Shown piece by piece: positions 41,753-48,488 of a stretch of 64,000 nucleotides of DNA. A program made the translations under genes and the position numbers. The stretch's first letter is position 1. Each line of letters starts with the position of its first letter. A model generated the notes under the pieces. That model saw only the letters and a list, made by a program, of their open reading frames with translations. It had not been told where the DNA came from and searched no databases. This DNA is from Aquisalinus luteolus (GTDB lineage: Bacteria; Pseudomonadota; Alphaproteobacteria; Caulobacterales; Parvularculaceae), in contig NZ_VCJR02000001.1 of NCBI RefSeq assembly GCF_009712425.2, positions 496,001 through 560,000 of the forward strand. The letters are read 5' to 3'.

Positions 41753-42667
41753 TCAGGCCGGTTCGGCGACCCGTTTCGGGCGCCGGCCGGCGGCGAGTGC
41801 GTCGAGGCTGAAAACGATCACTGCGACCCAGATGAAGCCAAAGCAGATGGCGTGGGCAGTGGTAAAAGTCTCGCCATAATATAGTCCTACACAGAACTGC
41901 AGGGTCGGCCCGAGAAACTGCATGAAGCCGATAGTCGACAAGCGCAGGCGCCGCGCGGAGATCGCAAAGAACAGGAGCGGAATGACGGTGAGGGGACCTG
42001 CAAGGAGCAGGAGCCCGATCGTGCCCGGCGCATCCGGCGTAAACGCCGAGGTGCCCTGCATCTCCAGCCAGAGCCAGAAGGCTATGGCTGGCAGCACCAG
42101 CCAGATCGTCTCGATGAACAGGCCCGGCATGGCGCCGATCTGCACAGTCTTTCGCAGATAGCCATAAAAAGTGAAGCTGATCGCGAGGACAAAGGATATC
42201 CACGGGAAGACGCCGCCATAGATCGTCAGCACGCTGACACCGATGGCGGCAAGCGCCACGGCGGCAATCTGGCCACGGCGCAGCACTTCGCGGTTCACGA
42301 ATACGCCGACGAGGACGAACATCAGCGGGTTGATGTAATATCCAAGGCTCGCCTGGAAAATACGGTCCGTCTGCACCGTCCAGATGTAGACGCCCCAGTT
42401 GACCGCGATGAATGCGGCGGTGATGCCCATGCCGCGCAGGGCGCGCCAGTCGGAAAAGGCCTTGCGCACTTCCGGCCACTGGTTGCGGAAGGTCAGGATC
42501 AGCGCGCCGACCGGCACCGCCCAGATGATGCGGTGGGCAAGCACCTCGGTGGCGGCGACGGGGCCTAGGACCTTGAAGTAGATCGGCAGGAAGCCCCACA
42601 TCGTGTAGGCGGCGAGGCCTGCGATCAGTCCTGTCCTGACATCATTATTGTTTTCGTCTGGCGTCAT
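41753..42667 (-). CDS. rarD: EamA-family permease, RarD type
   Basis: The protein has 304 residues from the ATG at 42667, which follows GGAGGCAGGC. Ten transmembrane helices are predicted in two EamA repeats. The RarD signature is at the N-terminus: GLIAGLAAYTMWGFLPIYFKVLG (about residues 13-35), then EVLAHRIIWAVPVGALIL, and in the second half LLLAGPLTVIPLLFFAISARRLRLSTIGFMQFLGPTLQF (about residues 225-263). RarD relatives were linked to chloramphenicol sensitivity, but the transported substrate is unknown. The symbol marks the subfamily only. Confidence 0.88.
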   Translation of the reverse strand: MTPDENNNDVRTGLIAGLAAYTMWGFLPIYFKVLGPVAATEVLAHRIIWAVPVGALILTFRNQWPEVRKAFSDWRALRGMGITAAFIAVNWGVYIWTVQTDRIFQASLGYYINPLMFVLVGVFVNREVLRRGQIAAVALAAIGVSVLTIYGGVFPWISFVLAISFTFYGYLRKTVQIGAMPGLFIETIWLVLPAIAFWLWLEMQGTSAFTPDAPGTIGLLLLAGPLTVIPLLFFAISARRLRLSTIGFMQFLGPTLQFCVGLYYGETFTTAHAICFGFIWVAVIVFSLDALAAGRRPKRVAEPA

Positions 42668-42865
42668 GCCTGCCTCCGGGTCCTGCGCCACCGGCCCTTG
42701 GCACAGCCGGTCTCTCGCCACGTCCCGAAAACAGCAGTCAAACTACAGGAAGGGGACCGATGGAGGCCTCATAGAGTGCGCCAGCCGGTCTGTGAAGTCG
42801 CGCAGGGACCTAAGGCGATCACATATGATGGCGCAATGTTCTCAGGATATGGGGAAGGCTAGTCG

Positions 42866-43507
42866 CTATTTGCTGGTATTACCCTCGGCAGGGACGCCGC
42901 CATTTTCCTTCAGCATGCGGCCGAAGTGGATGAGGTTCCAGCTCATCGTCCGGCACATATTCGTGGTAAAGTCATTGCCGCCGGCCTCGATATAGGACGG
43001 GCCGGGACCAGCCTCGCCGACCCAATAGGCATCGGCCTGTGGCGGGATGCAAAAGCCGACATGCTGCAGGCCGTATAGAAGATCGCGGCTGACATGCTTG
43101 CCGCCATCTTCGTTGCCGGTGACCATTGCGCCGCCGACACGGCCGTAATAGGCGTACTGGCCCTTGTCATTGGTTTCGGCGGAATGGGCATAGAGCCGCT
43201 CCAGCACCTTGGTCGCATGGGAGGCCATGTTGCCGATCCAGATCGGCGAGCCGATGACGAGGATATTGGCGTCGAGGATTTTCGGGTAGATCTCGCCCAT
43301 CCAGTCATCCTCATGCTTCGGGTCCATCACCGCATCGATGTTCTTGTCGGCGATGCGGACCAGCTCAGTCTCGACGCCCTGATCGCCGAGGATTGCCATG
43401 GATTCCTTCATCAGTGCCTCGGTGTTCGACTGGTCGGATGAGGATTTGAGCGAGCAGTTGAGATAAAGCGCTTTCATCGTGTCGCGGGTGAGGAAGTTTT
43501 CGGCCAT
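42866..43507 (-). CDS. Flavodoxin-like NADPH-dependent FMN reductase family protein
   Basis: The protein has 213 residues from the ATG at 43507, which GGAGACGCCG precedes. It has the flavodoxin-like fold with the phosphate-binding loop LNCSLKSSSDQSNTEALM (about residues 16-33) and the second FMN contact GSPIWIGNMASHATKVLERLYAH (about residues 86-108). GGAMVTGNEDGGKHVSRDLLYGLQHVGFCIPPQ follows (about residues 124-156). Such proteins bind FMN and reduce quinones, iron chelates or azo compounds. The substrate is undetermined. It is a single gene, divergent from the next lipoprotein. Confidence 0.85.
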   Translation of the reverse strand: MAENFLTRDTMKALYLNCSLKSSSDQSNTEALMKESMAILGDQGVETELVRIADKNIDAVMDPKHEDDWMGEIYPKILDANILVIGSPIWIGNMASHATKVLERLYAHSAETNDKGQYAYYGRVGGAMVTGNEDGGKHVSRDLLYGLQHVGFCIPPQADAYWVGEAGPGPSYIEAGGNDFTTNMCRTMSWNLIHFGRMLKENGGVPAEGNTSK

Positions 43508-43624
43508 CGGCGTCTCCTGTGGTGTCTCCAGTCGCTCAGCCAACACGGGATAGAGCTATTGGTTGCTTGTTGCGCTTTCTCGCGGGTAGTGGTTGTCTGG
43601 GTCCCGGGGAGGCTGGAGGGACTG

Positions 43625-44512
43625 ATGCGGTTTTGTTGGTTAATGTTGGCTGTGATGCTGCTGGCGGCGTGTGCTGCCAGCCAGCACAATGAATCCATAC
43701 GGTTTGGGCAAGCCTCGTCTTCAAAATTTAGACAAGGGCAATTCGATACTAGTTCCGTCATCGCACCGCGGGCGAATATTGGTTTCCGGGCTGAGTATTT
43801 GGTTTGGGGCGAAACCACACAGTGTCAGAAACCTTTCGGACTATCTAATCCAAGCTTTGAGACAGAGCGACCGGATGCGGCAGATGTAAAGTTGCGCGAC
43901 CTGCTCTCCCTGAAGCTGGCAGAGCAAAATGTGGAGATGTCGGATGAAGCGTCGATTGACCTGTTTGTAGAAGCAATCATTACCGATGTGCCGCAGAGCC
44001 TTGCAGAAAAGGCGCCAACTGCATTCTGTCTGCTTGATTTGAAAAGCGGGCTCTATTTCCGCCCCCTGAATCAAGATGGTGAACCATTTCGAGCTAGACC
44101 GGGCATTGGAAGAGAAATCCGGACGGCAGAAGCCCGTGTATTCGTGGCCCCTGACGCCATCTGGGACGAGATCAATCATTTTCTCACACTTGATGTGGCG
44201 GAGTTGGCGCCGACCTTGCGGGGCGAAGCACCCGAAAGTTGCGGGTATTTCCAATCCGATCCTCAGCAGACCTGTCAGCGGAGATATGAGGCTGAAATCC
44301 GTGAAGTACGCCACAAGCTGGCGTGCGCCACCGATGATACGGAGAGGGGGCGATGGGAAAGCAAGTTGACCGAACTGGAAGCGAAAATGCCTTCCATCTC
44401 TAAGGCACAAGAGCCACCTACAAAACCGGGAGAAATCGTCGTTGACTGGGGAATTGGCGATTGCCCCGCCGAAAACCGGCCCGCGCTTGACCGGCAGGGG
44501 AGAGGGCAGTAG
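43625..44512 (+). CDS. Hypothetical lipoprotein
   Basis: The protein has 295 residues from the ATG at 43625, which follows TGGAGGGACTG. The signal peptide MRFCWLMLAVMLLAAC has lipobox LLAA|C, so lipidation is expected. The mature part is soluble and acidic. It has an N-terminal alpha/beta-like region (LVEAIITDVPQSLAEKAPTAFCLLDL near residues 115-140) and a C-terminal coiled coil (YEAEIREVRHKLACATDDTERGRWESKLTELEAKM, about residues 219-253). I do not recognise a family. By eye the gene has fewer GC-rich third positions than its neighbours. It is 36 bases upstream of glyQ in the same direction. Confidence 0.65.
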   Translation: MRFCWLMLAVMLLAACAASQHNESIRFGQASSSKFRQGQFDTSSVIAPRANIGFRAEYLVWGETTQCQKPFGLSNPSFETERPDAADVKLRDLLSLKLAEQNVEMSDEASIDLFVEAIITDVPQSLAEKAPTAFCLLDLKSGLYFRPLNQDGEPFRARPGIGREIRTAEARVFVAPDAIWDEINHFLTLDVAELAPTLRGEAPESCGYFQSDPQQTCQRRYEAEIREVRHKLACATDDTERGRWESKLTELEAKMPSISKAQEPPTKPGEIVVDWGIGDCPAENRPALDRQGRGQ

Positions 44513-44548
44513 CAACGCAGAACGTGAATTTGAAACAGGACGAGCCCC

Positions 44549-45499
44549 GTGACCAACGCACCGATGCCCGCAAACGAGAACAAGCCGAAGGCGCTGTCCT
44601 TTCAGGACCTGATCCTGACACTGCAGCGCTACTGGTCGGATCAGGGCTGCGTCATCCTTCAGCCTTATGACATGGAAATGGGCGCGGGCACGTTCCACCC
44701 GGCGACGACGCTGCGCTCATTAGGGCCGAAACCGTGGAAAGCTGCCTATGTGCAGCCATGCCGCCGGCCCACCGACGGGCGCTATGGTGCCAACCCGAAC
44801 CGGTTCCAGCATTACTATCAGTTCCAGGTCGCGCTGAAGCCGAGCCCTGAAAACATTCAGGAGCTCTATCTCGGCTCGCTCGATGCGATCGGCGTCGACC
44901 GCTCCGTGCACGATATCCGCTTCGTCGAGGATGACTGGGAGAGCCCGACCTTGGGCGCCTGGGGCCTCGGCTGGGAAGTCTGGTGCGACGGCATGGAAGT
45001 GACGCAGTTCACCTACTTCCAGCAGGTCGGCGGTTTCGACTGCAAGCCGGTAACCGGCGAGATCACCTATGGCCTGGAACGCCTCGCCATGTATGTGCAG
45101 GGCGTCGACAACGGGTTTGACCTTGCCTTCAACGATGAAGGCGTGACCTATGGCGATGTGTTCCACCAGCAGGAGGTGGAGTTTTCGGGCTATAATTTCG
45201 AACTGGCGAACACGGACGATCTTCTCGACCAGTTCAAGGAAGCCGAAGCGGCCTGTCTGCGCATCATCGAGGCAGGCAGGGACAAGGGCGTCTCCTACGC
45301 GCTGCCAGCATACGACCAGTGCATCAAGGCGAGCCATCTGTTCAACCTGCTCGATGCCCGCGGCGTCATCTCCGTCGCCGAGCGCCAGTCCTATATCCTG
45401 CGCGTGCGCACGCTGGCGAAAGCCTGCTGCGAGGCATGGCTGGCAAGCCCGATGGGCCGCGGTGAAGGCGCCGGCATCGTCGATTACGCGGCTGAGTAG
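44549..45499 (+). CDS. glyQ: Glycyl-tRNA synthetase alpha subunit
   Basis: The protein of 316 residues starts at a GTG preceded by AGGACGAGCCCC. It is the catalytic subunit of the alpha2beta2 glycyl-tRNA synthetase. Visible signatures are [42 protein letters not shown] (about residues 18-59), [26 protein letters not shown] (about residues 70-95) and [22 protein letters not shown], where the class II motif 2 Arg residues lie. The beta-subunit gene glyS normally follows. Here a PadR operon follows instead, and no glyS is found in the remaining 18 kb of this window. Confidence 0.97.
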   Translation: MTNAPMPANENKPKALSFQDLILTLQRYWSDQGCVILQPYDMEMGAGTFHPATTLRSLGPKPWKAAYVQPCRRPTDGRYGANPNRFQHYYQFQVALKPSPENIQELYLGSLDAIGVDRSVHDIRFVEDDWESPTLGAWGLGWEVWCDGMEVTQFTYFQQVGGFDCKPVTGEITYGLERLAMYVQGVDNGFDLAFNDEGVTYGDVFHQQEVEFSGYNFELANTDDLLDQFKEAEAACLRIIEAGRDKGVSYALPAYDQCIKASHLFNLLDARGVISVAERQSYILRVRTLAKACCEAWLASPMGRGEGAGIVDYAAE

Positions 45500-45575
45500 G
45501 GAACACGTTTTCAATCCGTCCGAAGAAAGTGGTAGCCAGCCAAGGGCATGGTGCGCCGGAAGTCGAGATGATTAT

Positions 45576-45590
45576 TTCTACAATGTAGAA
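45576..45590. promoter_or_regulatory. Perfect palindrome upstream of the padR promoter
   Basis: TTCTACAATGTAGAA has 6-bp arms with a 3-base centre, and it contains TACA-A-TGTA, the kind of dyad bound by PadR and BlaI regulators. It ends five bases before a perfect -35 hexamer. A degenerate second dyad (CCTCT...AGAGG, 45616-45632) overlaps the -10. Confidence 0.65.
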
Positions 45591-45595
45591 TTAAA

Positions 45596-45625
45596 TTGAC
45601 AGCGGGTCTCTTAATCCTCTACATT
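45596..45625 (+). promoter_or_regulatory. Sigma-70 type promoter of the padR operon
   Basis: TTGACA (45596-45601) and TACATT (45620-45625) are separated by 18 bases. The -35 is a perfect match and the -10 is good. The start of translation is 22 bases after the -10, so the leader is short. It is flanked by dyads, suggesting autorepression by PadR. Confidence 0.7.
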
Positions 45626-45646
45626 GAAGAGGATATTGGGGTCGAT

Positions 45647-45979
45647 ATGGCAAATTATCTGGGCGAATTCGAGATCATCGTACTGGCAGCCCTCGTCAGG
45701 CTGGGAGATGATGCCTATGGCGTCAGCATCAATGATGAGATTGAAAGCCGTACCGGGCGCACGTCCAGCGTCGGGGCCTTGTATACGACACTGTCCCGCT
45801 TGTCGGCGAAGGGTTATGTAAGAAGCCGGCTGGGGGAGGCCACGCCCCAGCGTGGTGGACGTGCCAAGAAATATTTTGAAATCACGTCCGAGGGATTGGC
45901 CAGTCTGGAACAATCAGCACGCGTTCTCCATGGAATGCTGGGTGGCATCGCCGGGTGGCCACAGAAAGCCCCCGGATGA
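45647..45979 (+). CDS. PadR family transcriptional regulator
   Basis: The protein has 110 residues from the ATG at 45647. The winged helix is clear: LGEFEIIVLAALVRLGDDAYGVSINDEIESRTGRTSSVGALYTTLSRLSAKGYV (about residues 5-58). GALYTTLSRL is the PadR recognition-helix signature and GGRAKKYFEITSEGLASLEQS is the wing and C-terminal helix. The following membrane-protein gene overlaps by ATGA (45976), so the two are translationally coupled. PadR proteins usually repress a neighbouring membrane or efflux gene and their own gene. The dyads at 45576 and 45616 fit this. Confidence 0.92.
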   Translation: MANYLGEFEIIVLAALVRLGDDAYGVSINDEIESRTGRTSSVGALYTTLSRLSAKGYVRSRLGEATPQRGGRAKKYFEITSEGLASLEQSARVLHGMLGGIAGWPQKAPG

Positions 45980-46632
45980 GACAGGCACCAGTACACATCG
46001 CACAGTTCTTGCTGAAGACGATCCTTCCCACGGAAGATGCCGAGGCAATTCTCGGTGATATCGAGGAGATCGCCGAGAGCAAAAGCGATGCGAAAAATCC
46101 GCTGCACCGCGATGCGGTATATGTCTACGAAGTATTGAGATCAATGCCGGCCCTCGCCCTGCGTAACGCGGAACTGGCCTTGGGCAGGATCGATACCGGA
46201 CACGTGCTTTTGCTGGCGTTGTCTATCGCCTTCGTGATTTTGTGGGAGCGAGGGATCGCTCACGTCTATGCATGGCCCCTGTCGCAGGCGACAGGCGATT
46301 TGCTTGGTCTAGGTGCGCTGCATGCATGTCGTTGGAGTTATATTTTCCTGTCGGTATCCGGCCTGATCGCCTGGCTGGTCACATTGCGCGCGAGTGCCGC
46401 ATATTGGCCTGTCTTGTGGAAATGGCTGGGCACTGCGCCCCTGCTTTCCGTTTTGTGCGGATGCGCACTCGCTGTCTATTTCATGATACGCCCGGACCCG
46501 ACCGATGGACTGCTGCATCGTTGCTTCCACATACTGACGACAGTCATCGCCGGTGTGGCAATGTATTCAGTGTGCAGATTCAATCCTGAACGCCATGTCC
46601 GACCGAGTGACGGTCCTGCGGCGAATACATGA
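45976..46632 (+). CDS. Membrane protein with a permease-prefix-like N-terminal domain, PadR-coupled
   Basis: The protein has 218 residues from the ATG that overlaps the padR stop. The N-terminus PVHIAQFLLKTILPTEDAEAILGDIEEIA (about residues 5-33) resembles the short cytosolic prefix found before MacB-like ABC permeases that are encoded beside PadR genes. Here that permease domain is missing. About four transmembrane segments follow instead: residues about 78-94, 115-133, 145-167 and 183-203. It looks like a trimmed or independent member, not a working transporter by itself. Function is unknown. The pairing of padR and prefix-domain gene is recurrent in bacteria. Confidence 0.7.
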   Translation: MRQAPVHIAQFLLKTILPTEDAEAILGDIEEIAESKSDAKNPLHRDAVYVYEVLRSMPALALRNAELALGRIDTGHVLLLALSIAFVILWERGIAHVYAWPLSQATGDLLGLGALHACRWSYIFLSVSGLIAWLVTLRASAAYWPVLWKWLGTAPLLSVLCGCALAVYFMIRPDPTDGLLHRCFHILTTVIAGVAMYSVCRFNPERHVRPSDGPAANT

Positions 46633-46651
46633 AGCAAATGGAGAGAGAACC

Positions 46652-47245
46652 ATGAACCTGATCCGCACTGTCATGATGGCATCCGCCTGTGTCGTTTCGC
46701 TGACTGTCGTGTCATCTGTACTGGACGCGAAACCAGTCCTTGCAGGAGACGTGGTGTTGGCACAGGGCGACACGGAAACCCCATCTCCCCTGGTCATGCA
46801 TCTTTCTGCGGATCAGCAGCCTGTCAAGGCAACGATCGAGGATGCCGCCTGGCTGGAAGGCTCCTGGTCAGGCACATACACCCAGATCGAGAGCGAGGAA
46901 GGCGTTACCGTAGAGCATCATATCTACCCCGAGGCCATGTCGCACATGCCGGGTTTTGTCAGGGCGCATAAGGATGGCGAGTTCCGCCTGTATGAAATCT
47001 CCGCCTTCGCTGAAGTTGAAGGAACGCTTCTCTATCGGGTGAAGCATTTTGGCTATGAATTCGAGGGGTGGGAGCCGGCAGATCAATCAGTTGAAAGTAA
47101 ACTTGTCGCAATTACGGATGACACGCTTTTTTTTGACGGCATAACATTTCACCGCCTCTCGAAAGACAATTTTGTTGTCTATTTCGAAATGACAGGCGGT
47201 CCCGATGAGGGCAAAATCCTCGTTGTCCCATTCAAGCGCCAATAA
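46652..47245 (+). CDS. Exported DUF6265-like protein
   Basis: The protein has 197 residues from the ATG at 46652, which follows GGAGAGAGAACC. A signal peptide covers about residues 1-33 (ending KPVLAGD or VLAQGD). The mature domain begins AAWLEGSWSGTYTQIESEEGVTVEHHIYPEAMSHMPGFVRAHKDGEFRLYE (about residues 70-120). It has the W-L-x-G-x-W ... E-E ... P...M-x-G pattern of DUF6265, a lipocalin-like beta barrel often next to serine proteases or regulators. The ligand is unknown. It lies 19 bases after the PadR-linked membrane gene, and so is a likely operon member. Confidence 0.75.
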   Translation: MNLIRTVMMASACVVSLTVVSSVLDAKPVLAGDVVLAQGDTETPSPLVMHLSADQQPVKATIEDAAWLEGSWSGTYTQIESEEGVTVEHHIYPEAMSHMPGFVRAHKDGEFRLYEISAFAEVEGTLLYRVKHFGYEFEGWEPADQSVESKLVAITDDTLFFDGITFHRLSKDNFVVYFEMTGGPDEGKILVVPFKRQ

Positions 47246-47301
47246 ACTCTCTTGAACGAGGTCTGCTTGCTTCTTATCTCTTCAAAAAGGGAGGAGCGAA
47301 C

Positions 47302-47511
47302 ATGTCTCTTGGAAATATGGCCCTTGTCGGGGTTTGCATTGCTGCCGGTGTGTATGTGCTGGCGCTGCTTGTCGGGATGATCGCGGTCTTCCCCTTCGGT
47401 CTGCTGGGCCTTGTCGTGCTCGGTTTTGTCGGCTTCCTTCTGTTTTCCGTTCTGCGCCAGAAGCTGGATGACAAGGAAAACCGTCACTACGAAGATAATG
47501 TCAATGAGTAA
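47302..47511 (+). CDS. Small two-helix membrane protein
   Basis: The protein has 69 residues with two transmembrane segments: about residues 5-28 (MALVGVCIAAGVYVLALLVGMI) and 32-50 (FPFGLLGLVVLGFVGFLLF). A charged cytoplasmic tail follows (RQKLDDKENRHYEDNVNE). GGGAGGAGCGAAC precedes the ATG. The gene lies 12 bases upstream of the YbjQ-like gene and is probably cotranscribed with it. YbjQ-type genes are often found in such small membrane/soluble pairs. No family name is known to me. Confidence 0.75.
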   Translation: MSLGNMALVGVCIAAGVYVLALLVGMIAVFPFGLLGLVVLGFVGFLLFSVLRQKLDDKENRHYEDNVNE

Positions 47512-47523
47512 GAGGGAGAGAAA

Positions 47524-47892
47524 ATGATCGTCGCTACTACAGAAACCATTCAGGGCCGCGCCATTGCCGAGACGATCGGCATCTGCCGGGGTAATGTCAT
47601 CCGTGCCCGCCATGTCGGCAATGATATCGTCGCGGGCCTGCGCAATATCGTCGGCGGGGAAGTCAACGAATATACCAAGATGATGGCCGAGGCGCGCGAG
47701 CAGGCCTATGACCGTATGGTCAAGCATGCAGAAAGTCTCGGCGCCGATGCGATCGTCGGTATGCGGTTCACGACGTCGACCGTTACGCAGGGCGCAGCAG
47801 AAATCCTTGCCTTCGGCACGGCGGTGAAGCTTGCGCCTGCCGGTGCTGCGGCGCAGGCGCCGGATGCCCAGGCCTTCATGACGAAAGCCTGA
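47524..47892 (+). CDS. YbjQ family protein (UPF0145)
   Basis: The protein has 122 residues. It matches the UPF0145/YbjQ pattern: IVATTETIQGRAIAETIGICRGNVIRARHVGNDIVAGLRNIVGGEVNEYTKMM (about residues 2-54), then AREQAYDRMVKHAESLGADAIVGMRFTTSTV and EILAFGTAVKL. The fold is a small alpha/beta domain that assembles as a pentamer. A heavy-metal-binding role has been suggested without proof. GAGGGAGAGAAA precedes the ATG. It follows the small membrane gene by 12 bases and converges with the cytochrome b gene. Confidence 0.92.
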   Translation: MIVATTETIQGRAIAETIGICRGNVIRARHVGNDIVAGLRNIVGGEVNEYTKMMAEAREQAYDRMVKHAESLGADAIVGMRFTTSTVTQGAAEILAFGTAVKLAPAGAAAQAPDAQAFMTKA

Positions 47893-47901
47893 TAATACAG
47901 C

Positions 47902-48477
47902 TCAGCCCTGCGGGTGACGGTGCTTCAGTGGCGAGCCCGCCTTCAGCATGCGCATCAGCGTGCCATCGCGATCGATGATGGCGTGTTTCAGTGCTCCCAG
48001 AACATGCACGATGACGGCGAAGAGGATGATCCTTGCCGCCCATCCGTGCAGCATGCCGATGAAGTCATGGGCTTCCGGCATGCGTCCGAAGGGTCCGGGA
48101 ATGGCGAACCAGTCAAACACCTTGATCGGTACACCAATAGTCCACACCGTGACCGGGCCGCTGATCAGCTGGAAGACAATCAACGCCAGCAAGAGCCAGT
48201 GAATGGTTGTGGACAACGCGGACAGGGGCTTTGCCTGCTGCACGCGCTCCGGGCGGCGCTGGGAAAGCCGCCAGACGATCCATCCGGCCATGATCGCGTA
48301 GAGCAGCATCGCAATGCCGACATGCAGCCAGATCGCCGCGATGCGGGCCTCGCGCCCCTGCGCATCGTGGATGGCATCGCCCAGCAGATACAAGGCGATG
48401 ATGGAGGCTGCCCCCGCCCAGTGCAGGGCGATGGATATCCAGCCATAGCTGCCTTTCGTATCTCTCAACGATGCCAT
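47902..48477 (-). CDS. Cytochrome b561 family membrane protein
   Basis: The protein of 191 residues has four transmembrane helices and conserved His residues for two b hemes. His is seen in WISIALHWAGAASIIALYLLG (helix 1, His19), IWLHVGIAMLLYAIMAGWIVW (helix 2), TTIHWLLLALIVFQLISGPVTVW (helix 3) and AARIILFAVIVHVLGALKHAIIDRD (helix 4, two His residues). It belongs to the prokaryotic b561 branch (CybB-like), which moves electrons between quinol and periplasmic acceptors. It is 11 bases downstream of the heme-type TonB receptor gene on the same strand. It could be an electron carrier for iron or heme reduction; this is inference. Confidence 0.88.
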   Translation of the reverse strand: MASLRDTKGSYGWISIALHWAGAASIIALYLLGDAIHDAQGREARIAAIWLHVGIAMLLYAIMAGWIVWRLSQRRPERVQQAKPLSALSTTIHWLLLALIVFQLISGPVTVWTIGVPIKVFDWFAIPGPFGRMPEAHDFIGMLHGWAARIILFAVIVHVLGALKHAIIDRDGTLMRMLKAGSPLKHRHPQG

Positions 48478-48488
48478 CTGCCTGCCTC

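Noticed and set aside
41466-42599. 377-codon minus-strand open frame overlapping the lipoprotein gene and rarD
   Set aside because: It is in another frame of rarD and its product is Pro/Arg-rich nonsense. RarD has full EamA motifs.
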